Positions 35,385-43,408 of a DNA stretch of 64,000 nt are shown here, in pieces; position 1 is the first letter of the stretch; the number at the start of each line of letters is the position of its first letter. The stretch lies in NCBI RefSeq assembly GCF_006715395.1, contig NZ_VFNC01000001.1:3038001-3102000 (forward strand). The letters are read 5' to 3'. Under the pieces are notes generated by a model that worked only from the letters and a program-made list of their open reading frames with translations, was not told where the DNA came from and did no database searches. The stretch comes from Streptomyces sp. SLBN-31 (GTDB lineage: Bacteria; Actinomycetota; Actinomycetes; Streptomycetales; Streptomycetaceae). Both the position numbers and the translations under genes were made by a program.

Positions 35385-37073
35385 TCACCGACGGTAGATC
35401 GTGATCGAGTGGCCGACCTCGTCGATCGGGCGACTGCTGTCGATCAGGGTGCGCAGCCGCCCGCGCGCCTTGTCGACCGCCGAGTCCGACACGACGAGCA
35501 GTCCGTGCACCTGACGGGGTGCCACCTGCCGCGGATCGGCGGCGTCGATCCCGTAGTACGACGGCACGCCACTGCCCTTGTACACCAGCCAGACCCGCTC
35601 GCCCCGGTACCGCTCCCGGAGCCGGTCGGCGAGCCTGCCCAGATCCTGCCCCCAGTCGACGTTGGAGTCGTGCAGCCGCAGATAGGTCTTGTCCGGACCG
35701 CCGAACGCCTCGTTGGAGTACGGCAGATAGTAGGGGAACGTCCGCAGCGAGCTGACCGCGACGAACAGCACCAGGACCCCGGTCGCGAGGAACGCCCACC
35801 GCCGTCGTACGGCGAGCACACAGCCGGCCGCCACCGCCAGGAACATCGGCACGAAGACGGCGTAGCGGGTCCCGAAGTCCCGCGAGCCGGTCATGGCCGA
35901 GGCCAGCAGCGCGGCGGGCGGCACCAGCACATAGGGCGCGGCCGGCCGCAGCCGCCGTACCGCCACCACCGAGGCGGCACCGGCCGCCCACAGCACCAGC
36001 ATGCCGAGCGGCGTCTTCACCAGCAGCGCGGCCGGCAGGTAGTACCAGCGGGAGCCGGTGTACAGCTGCCCGAACAGGAAGCCCTGCCACGGATACCGCT
36101 CCAGCCCGAACTGGACGCGCATCCCGTCCAGATACGACTCCGGGAACGGCAGCAGCCCCACGAGCAGCCCCTTCAGCCCGTGCACGGCGGGCACCCGCTG
36201 CCCCGCGGCCGACCATCGCAGCCGCGGATCGACCACCAGGTACGACAGCCATACGACGGCCACTCCGGCCACCGCCAGGACCGCCGCCCCCGCCGCGGCC
36301 CGCCGCAGCGCCCGCCGGCGGTCCCCGCGCTCCGCCGCCCACACCGACCAGGCGGCCAGTGCCATCAGTACCGGTACCGCCGGCAGCACGCTCATCTTGG
36401 TCGCCAGTCCCGCGCCGAGCGCCAGGCCGCCCAGCGGCACGTACAGCCGGGGGCGTCGCCGGGCCCGCCACAGCAGCCAGGCGGACGTCAGCACGAACCC
36501 CGCGGCCGGTACGTCCAGCGTCGCCAGCGAACCGTGCGCGATGACGTCGGGGGAGAGGGCGTACAGGGCCAGGGCCACCGAACCGGCCGCGGCGCCCGCC
36601 AGTTCACGGGCGAAGGCGAACACCACCAGCCCGAAAAGCAGGGTCAGCACGATCATCGGCAGCCGGGCCCAGAACATCAGCCGCCAGGGGTCGTTGCCGG
36701 ACTCGTACAGCAGATGGCGCGCGTACTGCGTCTGGTCGCCCCGGTAGGCGGTGTCGACGTGCGGATCGGCGACCGCCACTCCGGCGGCGACGATCAGCTT
36801 GCCCAGCGGCGGATGCTCCGGGTTGAGCCGGACGCGGTGCTCGTGCAGGTAGTCGGCGGCCGTGGCGACGTAGATCGGCTCGTCGATCGTCGGTGTCTGC
36901 TGCACGGCGGCGGTGACCATCGCGGCCGCCATCTGCCCGAGCAGGACCACCACCAGCAGGGGCACCAGCCACCGTCGGGGCCGGCGGGCGGCAGGGGTCG
37001 TCCGCGGCGGGTGCCGCTCCTCGTCGTCGCGTGGGCCCGGTGCGAGGACCGAGTGCTGTTCGTGCGCCATCAT
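35385..37073 (-). CDS. GT39-like polyprenol-phosphate-dependent mannosyltransferase-type membrane protein
   Basis: A 562-residue integral membrane protein with about 11 spans of the GT-C fold. The first external loop has the DE motif TIDEPIYVATAADYL (about residue 66), followed by NPEHPPLGKLIVA, both typical of dolichyl-phosphate-mannose-protein mannosyltransferase relatives. The C-terminal part (about 420-562) is soluble and includes DSNVDWGQDLGRLADRLRER. Substrates would be a polyprenyl-phosphate sugar and a protein or lipid acceptor outside the membrane. ATG at 37073 or 37070 is equally possible. A hairpin separates it from the upstream haloperoxidase-like gene. Confidence 0.82.
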   Translation of the reverse strand: MMAHEQHSVLAPGPRDDEERHPPRTTPAARRPRRWLVPLLVVVLLGQMAAAMVTAAVQQTPTIDEPIYVATAADYLHEHRVRLNPEHPPLGKLIVAAGVAVADPHVDTAYRGDQTQYARHLLYESGNDPWRLMFWARLPMIVLTLLFGLVVFAFARELAGAAAGSVALALYALSPDVIAHGSLATLDVPAAGFVLTSAWLLWRARRRPRLYVPLGGLALGAGLATKMSVLPAVPVLMALAAWSVWAAERGDRRRALRRAAAGAAVLAVAGVAVVWLSYLVVDPRLRWSAAGQRVPAVHGLKGLLVGLLPFPESYLDGMRVQFGLERYPWQGFLFGQLYTGSRWYYLPAALLVKTPLGMLVLWAAGAASVVAVRRLRPAAPYVLVPPAALLASAMTGSRDFGTRYAVFVPMFLAVAAGCVLAVRRRWAFLATGVLVLFVAVSSLRTFPYYLPYSNEAFGGPDKTYLRLHDSNVDWGQDLGRLADRLRERYRGERVWLVYKGSGVPSYYGIDAADPRQVAPRQVHGLLVVSDSAVDKARGRLRTLIDSSRPIDEVGHSITIYRR

Positions 37074-37101
37074 CCGCCCCGCGGTGACACCGGCCGCGAG
37101 A

Positions 37102-37158
37102 GGGCGGGAGCGATCCGGGGTCCTGTCATGGACCCCACTTTCGCACCGTCTCCCGCCC
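37102..37158 (-). terminator. nested hairpins between the PAP2-like gene and the GT39-like gene
   Basis: The inner arms GGGGTCC/GGACCCC (37117-37123, 37130-37136) have a 6-nt loop. The outer arms GGGCGGGAG/CTCCCGCCC lie at 37102-37110 and 37150-37158. The structure probably ends the minus-strand transcript of the PAP2-like gene. Confidence 0.55.
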
Positions 37159-37167
37159 CCTGGGATG

Positions 37168-39096
37168 TCACCGCTTCAGGAGTCGTACCGACAGACCTTC
37201 CGCCGTGTAGACGGGTACGGCCCGCAGACCCTCGGAGTTCAGCTCCACGCGGTCGAATCGGCCGCTCAGCCGGGGCGCGCACAGCACGCGCACCGTGTCG
37301 CCCGCGACCGGCGGCCGGTCGGCGTCGAGCACCAGCGACAGCACACCGCCCGCGCCCAGCAGCGCCCGGCGCGTCACCTCAAGGGCGGGCTCGTGGCCCG
37401 AGCGCAGCGTCAGCTCCAGCGTGGCGGACTCCTGGGAGTACGTGCCGTGCACCTGCACCGGCCGCGGCACCCGCAGCGTGCCGCCGGACACCCGCACATC
37501 GCCGTGCCCGAGCGCGTGGGACGAGGCGGCGACCAGCACGCCGTCCCGCACCACGGTGCCGCCGGTGTACTTGTTGTGGCCGGTCAGAGTGAGTGTGCCG
37601 CTGCCCAGCTTGGTGAGTCCGCCGTCGCCGTCGATGTCGTTGCGCCAGCTGTCGGCCGCGCCGAAGCCGCCCGCCGCCGCGTCCAGCGTGACGGTCACGT
37701 CGGAGTCGAAGGCGCCGTAGCCGTCCGCCGCGGTGAACAGGTCGAGTCGGCCCCACTGCTCGAAGCCGTCCAGCAGGACGTACCCCGACGGCAGCGCGGT
37801 GGTCCTCAGCACCTCGCGCCGCTGTTCGGCGCTCAGGTACGGCAGCCGTGTCTCCAGCAGCACCTCGGCGCCCTTGGGCACGGTCAGCGGTGTGCCACGG
37901 CCCTGCCGGGTCAGCACGTACGTCAGCCGGGGCCGCACCGCGCGGGCGTTGGCGTCCCGGTCGCCGTAGGCGTCTCCGGCGCCGGGGTGCGCGTAGGCGA
38001 ACAGGGAGTCGGCGGTGGTGCCCGTCTGCCCGGTGAAGTAGGCCAGTGCCTGGGCGCGGGCGGCTGCCTTGAGGCCGGCGTTCGCCGGGTCGGCCAGGGT
38101 GGCGGCGGCCAGGGCGGTGGCCATGATGCGGCCGCCCATCACGTCGACCGTGGAGTGCATGCCGGCCATGATCCGGGTGTGGCTGAGCTCGAAGGCGCGG
38201 GTGACCAGCTCCTGGAAGCGCTCCGGCACGGCGTAGGCGTAGGCGAGGCCCGCCAGGTGGAAGGCGTTGGTGTGGCCGCTGGGGAAGCCGCCGTCGTCCG
38301 TGGGAGAGGTGCTGCGCTGGCGCAGCAGCTGGGGCGCGACGACCACCTCGGAGTCGTATACGGGGTAGCCGAGCGCGTCCGTCGCGCCGGTGTCGACGAC
38401 CTCGCTGTCCTCGTTCATCCGCCACGGGCGCGGGTACTGGTAGGCGTACTTGGACGGGTTGCCCGACGCCCAGTTGCCGCACACCGTGTCGACCAGTTCG
38501 GCCACCTTGCCGAGCGCGGAGTCGTGCGAGCCGGCGCCGAGCGCGGAGCCGGCCGGGGCACCGGCGGGCACGGCGTCGTCGATCTTGGTCGGAGGGGTGC
38601 CGTCGGGAGCGCTGGTGATCGAGGTGACCGCCTTGGCGCCCGCCTTGTAGAGGTCGGACAGCGGGCCCAGGCCCGCGATCATCGCGTAGCTCTGGTGCTG
38701 GCGGTCGTAGAGGAAGGCCTCCTTCGCCTGCGCGTCCGTCCGGGCGCCGGTGAGGCGGGCGCAGTAGCGCATGTTGGCGCGCAGCACCTCGGGCATGAGC
38801 GGCGTGCCGGTGTTCCAGGCGCCGCCCGTCTTCCATGTCCGCGCGAACCCGCCGAGGACCCGAACGACCGCGTTGGTCTCCGGGGTCAGGTTCGCCATGA
38901 CGTTGGTCTTGTAGTCGTCGACGAACGCGGCGGCGGAGCCGGCGGCCTTGGCGTCGGCGGCGCCCAGCCAGGAGACGAACGTGGGCGCGGCCAGGACACC
39001 GGCCGAGGCGCCCAGGGAGGTCTTGAGGAAACCCCTTCTGCCGACGGAGGGTCGGCCGTTCGACGAAGGGGAGCGGTGCCCGGCGGATGACGGCAT
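37168..39096 (-). CDS. TAT-exported PAP2/vanadium-haloperoxidase-type phosphatase fused to a beta-strand repeat tail
   Basis: A 642-residue protein with a twin-arginine signal (GRRGFLKTSLG, about residues 19-29). The PAP2 core shows all three motifs: K-x6-RP in KYAYQYPRPWRMN, PSGH in GGFPSGHTNAF, and R-x5-H-x3-D in RIMAGMHSTVDV. This fits class A acid phosphatases and vanadium haloperoxidases. After about residue 400 comes a beta-rich region with an autotransporter-associated strand repeat (GGLTKLGSGTLTLTGHNKYT, then GGTVVRDGVL), and then a C-terminal tail. That repeat is normally known from Gram-negative autotransporters. GAGAGG lies 9 nt before the ATG. Confidence 0.85.
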   Translation of the reverse strand: MPSSAGHRSPSSNGRPSVGRRGFLKTSLGASAGVLAAPTFVSWLGAADAKAAGSAAAFVDDYKTNVMANLTPETNAVVRVLGGFARTWKTGGAWNTGTPLMPEVLRANMRYCARLTGARTDAQAKEAFLYDRQHQSYAMIAGLGPLSDLYKAGAKAVTSITSAPDGTPPTKIDDAVPAGAPAGSALGAGSHDSALGKVAELVDTVCGNWASGNPSKYAYQYPRPWRMNEDSEVVDTGATDALGYPVYDSEVVVAPQLLRQRSTSPTDDGGFPSGHTNAFHLAGLAYAYAVPERFQELVTRAFELSHTRIMAGMHSTVDVMGGRIMATALAAATLADPANAGLKAAARAQALAYFTGQTGTTADSLFAYAHPGAGDAYGDRDANARAVRPRLTYVLTRQGRGTPLTVPKGAEVLLETRLPYLSAEQRREVLRTTALPSGYVLLDGFEQWGRLDLFTAADGYGAFDSDVTVTLDAAAGGFGAADSWRNDIDGDGGLTKLGSGTLTLTGHNKYTGGTVVRDGVLVAASSHALGHGDVRVSGGTLRVPRPVQVHGTYSQESATLELTLRSGHEPALEVTRRALLGAGGVLSLVLDADRPPVAGDTVRVLCAPRLSGRFDRVELNSEGLRAVPVYTAEGLSVRLLKR

Positions 39097-39344
39097 GCGT
39101 GTGCCTCTCTTGAGTTCTTCGGCCCTGCGGCCGGGGGAGATCGTGCGATCAGAGGTGTTCGGTGGGGCGCGGGGATGTGCGAATCCGGTGCGTCCCGTGA
39201 AGCTTTGAGCGAAGATCTACGGCCGTGTCCTGGCCCACCGGGGGGTGCCCGGCGGCCGAGACGTGTCGTGCGGGTGAACGGAGCGGGCCGGACGAGGCCC
39301 GCTGCGGCTGTGCGGCGGAGCTCCGGCGAGGGCCGAGGCGCCCC

Positions 39345-40244
39345 TCACAGCAGCGAACGCGCCAGCGCCACCGCGCCCTCGACCGGCGGCACCCGCAGCG
39401 GCTGCGGGCGGACTCCGGGCAGGGAGGCGGCGAGCGACGAGGCGAACGCGTCGTACAGGGCGGGCTGGTTCAGGATCGTGCCGCCGGCGACCACGACGTC
39501 GTCCACCGGGAGCCCGCGGGCCGCGAGCCGTTCCACGAGTGCGGCGAGCGAGCGCCCGGCCTCCGCGATCACGGCGCGGGCGACGCGGGAGCCCGCCTCG
39601 GCGGCCGCGAACACCACCGGGGCGTGCCGGCCCCATTCCGCGGAGACGTCCCGGGCACCCTCCAACGCGGCCCCGAGCGCGGGCACTTCGCCGACGCCGA
39701 ACGCGGCGACGAGACGGAGGGCGAGGTCGTCGGGTTCCTCGCCCCGGTCGTGGGCGGCCCAAACCGCGCGCGCCGCCTCGCGGACGAGCCCGGCCGCGCC
39801 GCCCTCGTCGCCGAGGACCGCGCCCCAGCCGCCGACCTGGACGGGGGTGCCGTCGGCCAGTCGGCCCACGGCGACGGAGCCGGTGCCGGCCACCAGGCCG
39901 ACGGCCTTGTCCAGTCCGGCCGCGGGTACGAGGAGTTCGGCGTCGCCCACGACCAACGCGGGCGCGTCGAAGTGCAGTTGCAGTGCGGTGCGGATCTGCT
40001 CGCACTGGCGTGGGGTCTCGCAGGCGTGCCCGCCGACGGCCAGCGCGGACGGGCGGGTGCGCGCGGGGAGGGCCTCGGCGACCAGCGCGGCCAGCCAGCC
40101 GGCCGCGGCCACGGGGTCGTGCGGCCGCCAGCCACTGCTGGACCGGACGTGATCGGCCACGGGGTCGTGCCCCGCCAGGGCGCGGAGGTGGGTCTTGGTG
40201 CCACCCACGTCGATGCCGACCACGAGAGGCGTGAAGTCCTGCAC
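39345..40244 (-). CDS. BadF/BadG-type N-acetylglucosamine (amino-sugar) kinase
   Basis: A 299-residue ASKHA-fold kinase. The phosphate-binding loop is GIDVGGTKTHLRA (about residues 10-22), the second is GLVAGTGSVAVG (about 118), and GGWGAVLGDEGGAAGLV is typical of the GlcNAc-kinase branch of the BadF/BadG family. It should phosphorylate an amino sugar, most likely GlcNAc, with ATP. It is divergent from a ROK regulator. A strong promoter at 40383-40411 is overlapped by a perfect inverted repeat. It therefore probably belongs to the same regulon as the ABC operon that follows the regulator. Confidence 0.82.
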   Translation of the reverse strand: MQDFTPLVVGIDVGGTKTHLRALAGHDPVADHVRSSSGWRPHDPVAAAGWLAALVAEALPARTRPSALAVGGHACETPRQCEQIRTALQLHFDAPALVVGDAELLVPAAGLDKAVGLVAGTGSVAVGRLADGTPVQVGGWGAVLGDEGGAAGLVREAARAVWAAHDRGEEPDDLALRLVAAFGVGEVPALGAALEGARDVSAEWGRHAPVVFAAAEAGSRVARAVIAEAGRSLAALVERLAARGLPVDDVVVAGGTILNQPALYDAFASSLAASLPGVRPQPLRVPPVEGAVALARSLL

Positions 40245-40373
40245 GGAACCTCTTTCGTCGTTGCGCTGTGCTGCGACGGCGGGCGAACCGTGCCTGGTCA
40301 GAAGCAGGTTGAAGCACTCGCGAAGCCCCGGGACGGGCCTCTGGACGGAACACGGCAGGCGAGTACCGTGAAG

Positions 40374-40397
40374 TTCGTTAGGAAGTTAACTAACGAA
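40374..40397. promoter_or_regulatory. inverted-repeat operator between kinase and ROK regulator
   Basis: TTCGTTAG (40374-40381) and CTAACGAA (40390-40397) form a perfect 8-bp inverted repeat with an 8-nt AT-rich spacer. It covers the -10 box and start region of the kinase promoter. It is the likely ROK operator. Confidence 0.7.
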
Positions 40398-40411
40398 GTA
40401 CAGTGCGTCAA
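40383..40411 (-). promoter_or_regulatory. promoter of the amino-sugar kinase
   Basis: Read on the minus strand, TTGACG (40411-40406), a 17-nt spacer and TAACTT (40388-40383). This is a good housekeeping-sigma promoter. Transcription would start near 40376, about 130 nt before the kinase ATG. Confidence 0.65.
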
Positions 40412-40524
40412 GAGGCTTCGCGCACCCGACCGACCGAGCTGCCCCGCGGACGGGGGCGGTACCGCGTGACGCCGGGCATCCCATCGCCGAGTCCCCCGCG
40501 GTCAGTACGACGGGGGAGCGGCCC

Positions 40525-41688
40525 GTGACCTGCGGGAGAACTGTGGAACACGACGTGGTGCGAGCCCCGCGCCTGACCGAGAGCGCCGGCGCGGTGTTCG
40601 CCGTGCTGGCCCGGGCGGGCAGCGCGACCCGGCCGCAGCTCGCGAGCCTGGCGGGCCTGTCCAAGCCGACGGTGTCCTCCGCCGTCGCGGAACTGGAGAA
40701 CGCCGGGCTCGCAGCCCACTCCGGCACGGCGTCCAGCGGCACCGGCCGCAGCGCCGCCGTCTACCGGCTGGGCCCGGCCGCCGGCGCCGTCCTCGCCGTC
40801 GACCTCGGCCCCGCGCTCACGCGGGTGCGCGGCTGCGCCCTGGACGGCACCCTGCTCGCCGAGGCCACCGAGTCCCGGGAAGAGGCCGCCGAGGCCGTCC
40901 GGGAGGCCCTGGACGCGCTGCCCGCGGGCGCCCCGCTGCGCGCCATCGTGGTCGCCGTCGGTGACGTCACCGCGCGCGACGGCGAGGGCGCGGGCGTGCG
41001 GCCGGCCACCGCCAAGGCCGGGCCCGTCTTCGACGCGGTGACCGTCGCACTGCCGCCCGGGGTGCCCGTCCACCTCGAGAACAACGTCAACTGCGCGGCG
41101 CTCGCCGAGTTGCACGAGGGCGCCGCGCACGGCCGCGAGACCTTCGGCTACCTGCGGATCGGCGTCGGTATCGGTCTCGGTGTCGTCATCGGCGGCCAGG
41201 TGCTGCGCGGGGCCAACGGCGCCGCGGGCGAGGTCGCCCGGCTGCCCTACCCCTGGGACGACGGCCGCGAGCCGCGGCACGAGGCCCTGGAGGAGCACGT
41301 CGGCGCCCGCTCGTTGCTGCGCCGGGCCGCACAGACCTGGCGCGAGGAGGACGGTCCGTGCCCGCGCACCACGGAGGAGCTGTTCTCCCTCGCCGGCGAG
41401 GGCCGGCCCGCGGCCCGTGCGGTGGTGGGCCGGCACGCCGCGGACATAGGCCGGCTCGCCGCCGCCGTGACCGCCGTACTGGACCCGGGGCTCATCGTGC
41501 TCGGTGGCAGCACAGGCGCGTATCCGCAGCTCCTGCCGGGTGTGCGGGCCGAGCTGGAGCGGCTGAGCTGGCCCACCGAGGTGGTCAGCAGCACGCTGGG
41601 CGATCTGGGCACCGTCGTGGGTGCCGCCCGGCTCGCGGTGGCCCGTGGAGTCCAAACCGTGACCGAGGCCGCGCATGCGAAGGATTGA
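40525..41688 (+). CDS. ROK-family transcriptional regulator of the sugar operon
   Basis: A 387-residue regulator starting at GTG 40525 with GGGGGAG just upstream. The winged helix (about 20-75) contains SATRPQLASLAGLSKPTVSS. The ROK domain shows VHLENNVNCAALAELHEGAA and RIGVGIGLGVVIGGQVLRGA. The zinc motif CxCGxxGC is absent; after GAAGEVARLPYPWDD the sequence lacks those cysteines. It stands between the amino-sugar kinase and the ABC operon, and its stop codon lies inside the -35 box of the ABC promoter, so its transcription and the operon's initiation may interfere. It should respond to an imported sugar. Confidence 0.87.
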   Translation: MTCGRTVEHDVVRAPRLTESAGAVFAVLARAGSATRPQLASLAGLSKPTVSSAVAELENAGLAAHSGTASSGTGRSAAVYRLGPAAGAVLAVDLGPALTRVRGCALDGTLLAEATESREEAAEAVREALDALPAGAPLRAIVVAVGDVTARDGEGAGVRPATAKAGPVFDAVTVALPPGVPVHLENNVNCAALAELHEGAAHGRETFGYLRIGVGIGLGVVIGGQVLRGANGAAGEVARLPYPWDDGREPRHEALEEHVGARSLLRRAAQTWREEDGPCPRTTEELFSLAGEGRPAARAVVGRHAADIGRLAAAVTAVLDPGLIVLGGSTGAYPQLLPGVRAELERLSWPTEVVSSTLGDLGTVVGAARLAVARGVQTVTEAAHAKD

Positions 41689-41714
41689 CGGCTTCCGACT
41701 CGGTCTGCCAATGT
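41685..41714 (+). promoter_or_regulatory. candidate promoter of the sugar ABC operon
   Basis: TTGACG (41685-41690) and CAATGT (41709-41714) with an 18-nt spacer. The TGA of the ROK gene is embedded in the -35. Just downstream, AAGCGCTT (41721-41728) is a perfect palindrome of the type recognised by LacI/ROK proteins. Confidence 0.55.
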
Positions 41715-41720
41715 CCGGAC

Positions 41721-41728
41721 AAGCGCTT
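41721..41728. promoter_or_regulatory. AAGCGCTT palindrome downstream of the ABC promoter
   Basis: An 8-bp perfect palindrome located 7 nt after the -10, close to the predicted transcription start, where a repressor would block initiation. Confidence 0.4.
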
Positions 41729-41735
41729 TCTAAGT

Positions 41736-41771
41736 CGGCCGGGACGCCGGCTTGGGTTGGCGTCCCGGCCG
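41736..41771 (+). terminator. 13-bp hairpin in the leader of the ABC operon
   Basis: CGGCCGGGACGCC (41736-41748) and GGCGTCCCGGCCG (41759-41771) pair perfectly around a 10-nt loop. It can end the ROK transcript or act as an attenuator in the roughly 240-nt leader of the operon. No U-tract follows. Confidence 0.6.
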
Positions 41772-41962
41772 TACGCGAAGTACGGCAGCCGCACGAGGGC
41801 GTGCTTGTGCGACGACGGCCCTCGGGGCCGGGGATCCCACCCGTCGAGGCGAAGCGGCCGGGCGAGGCCGCACCCCCGGAAAGCGAAATTTCCTGCAAAA
41901 TGCACCCGTGCCGCCTCGATCGGCGCCGTGCTCCGTCTCCTACGACGAAAAAGGGATCGAAG

Positions 41963-43294
41963 ATGACCATTGTGGGTGTGCGGCGCTCCCGCCGACTCGG
42001 CCGCGGCGGTATACGCCGTGTGGTTCCCCTCGCTGCCGTGGCCACGGCAGGTGCCCTGCTGCTCTCCGCCTGCGGGGGTTCGGGGTCCGGCTCGGGCGGT
42101 ACGTCCAAGTCGCTGACGTTCTGGATCTCCACGGTTCCGGGGCAGGACGCGGGCTGGAAGAAGCTGGTCGCGCAGTACAAGAAGGAAGCCGGCGTCAAGG
42201 TCAAGCTCGTCAACATCCCCTACGACGGCTACACGACGAAGCTGCACAACGCCGCGCAGGCGAACTCCCTGCCCGACGTCGCGGCCGTCCCGGCGCTGGA
42301 CCCGATCTGGTCGAACAAGCTGGTCGACCTCAGCTCCATCGCCAACAACAAGGCGAACAACATCAACGCCAACTTCCTGGCGAAGGACTCGTCCGGGAAG
42401 GTGCTGTCCATCCCCTCGGACGTCACCGCGTCCGGCCTGTTCATCAACAAGTCCCTGTTCGAGAAGGCCGGGGTTTCCTTCCCCACCTCGCCGCAGAAGA
42501 CCTGGACCTGGACCGAGTTCATCAAGGCGGCCAACAAGGTCCGCGAGAAGACCGGCGCCAAGTACTCCCTGACGTTCGACCAGTCGCCCTCGCGCCTTCG
42601 CGCCATGGTGTACGAACTCGGCGGCAAGTACGTCCACGCCGACTCCTCCGGCAAGTTCTCGGTGGACGCCGCGACCAAGAAGGCCGTGAACACCTTCGTC
42701 GGCTGGAACGACGACAAGACCATGCCGAAGTCGGTGTGGACCAGCGGCGCCGACCCGTCCGCCATGTTCCAGAGCGGTGACGTCGTCGCCTACTGGTCCG
42801 GCGTGTGGCAGGTCGCCGCCTTCTCGGAGTCCATCAAGAAGTTCGACTGGGCGAGCGTCCCGACCCCCGCCGAGCCGGTGCAGGCCAGTGACGTCAACAG
42901 CGGCGGCATGATGGTCGGGTTCAACAACAACGGCGCCGCGGCCACCGCCGCGAAGAAGTTCATGTCCTGGCTGTACGAGCCGGCCCACTACACCGAGCTG
43001 TGCGCGGCATCCGGGTTCCTGCCCGTCGAGAGCGGTCTGACCCCGAAGTACCCCTTCAAGTCCGAGGCGGCGCAGGCGGCGTTCAAGCTCTACAACGAGG
43101 AGATCCCGCTCTACGCCCCGATCTCCGGCTACTTCAACAGCGCGCAGACGAACTGGGTGCTGAAGGGCAAGAGCCTCACCGAGGACCCGACCAAGACGGA
43201 ACTCGGCAAGGCGATCAACGGCCAGCAGTCGGCCGACAAGGCCCTGGAGAACATCGTGGCCGGCTACAACCAGCAGGTCGGCGGCGCGTCGTAG
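41963..43294 (+). CDS. sugar ABC transporter substrate-binding lipoprotein
   Basis: A 443-residue cluster-B type binding protein. The lipoprotein signal ends with the lipobox LLLSAC (Cys 37), followed by a Gly/Ser linker. The mature part has the hallmarks of oligosaccharide-binding proteins: LTFWISTVPGQDAGWKKLVA, VVAYWSGVWQVAAF and AAKKFMSWLYEPAHYTELCA. The start ATG has AAGGGA 7-8 nt upstream. It is the first gene of an operon with two permeases and two unknown cytoplasmic proteins. The ligand is unknown; the amino-sugar kinase nearby suggests an amino-sugar-containing oligosaccharide. Confidence 0.9.
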   Translation: MTIVGVRRSRRLGRGGIRRVVPLAAVATAGALLLSACGGSGSGSGGTSKSLTFWISTVPGQDAGWKKLVAQYKKEAGVKVKLVNIPYDGYTTKLHNAAQANSLPDVAAVPALDPIWSNKLVDLSSIANNKANNINANFLAKDSSGKVLSIPSDVTASGLFINKSLFEKAGVSFPTSPQKTWTWTEFIKAANKVREKTGAKYSLTFDQSPSRLRAMVYELGGKYVHADSSGKFSVDAATKKAVNTFVGWNDDKTMPKSVWTSGADPSAMFQSGDVVAYWSGVWQVAAFSESIKKFDWASVPTPAEPVQASDVNSGGMMVGFNNNGAAATAAKKFMSWLYEPAHYTELCAASGFLPVESGLTPKYPFKSEAAQAAFKLYNEEIPLYAPISGYFNSAQTNWVLKGKSLTEDPTKTELGKAINGQQSADKALENIVAGYNQQVGGAS

Positions 43295-43300
43295 GCCGAC

Positions 43301-43338
43301 GGGCCGGGCGGCGGGGCCGAGACCCCGCCGCCCGGCCC
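43301..43338 (+). terminator. intercistronic hairpin after the binding-protein gene
   Basis: A 16-bp perfect stem (43301-43316 with 43323-43338) with a 6-nt loop. Such hairpins after binding-protein genes usually stabilise the upstream message or partly terminate it, giving more binding protein than permease. Confidence 0.75.
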
Positions 43339-43408
43339 CGGCCCATGCGATGCCGGGCTCACGGCCCGAGCCCACAGCAATCCATTCCACCAGCACGGAG
43401 TCAGGAAG

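Noticed and set aside
36907..37500. Secondary coding region between the GT39-like and PAP2-like genes
   Set aside because: The open plus-strand frames there are antisense to both genes, and the gap of 94 bp holds only hairpins.
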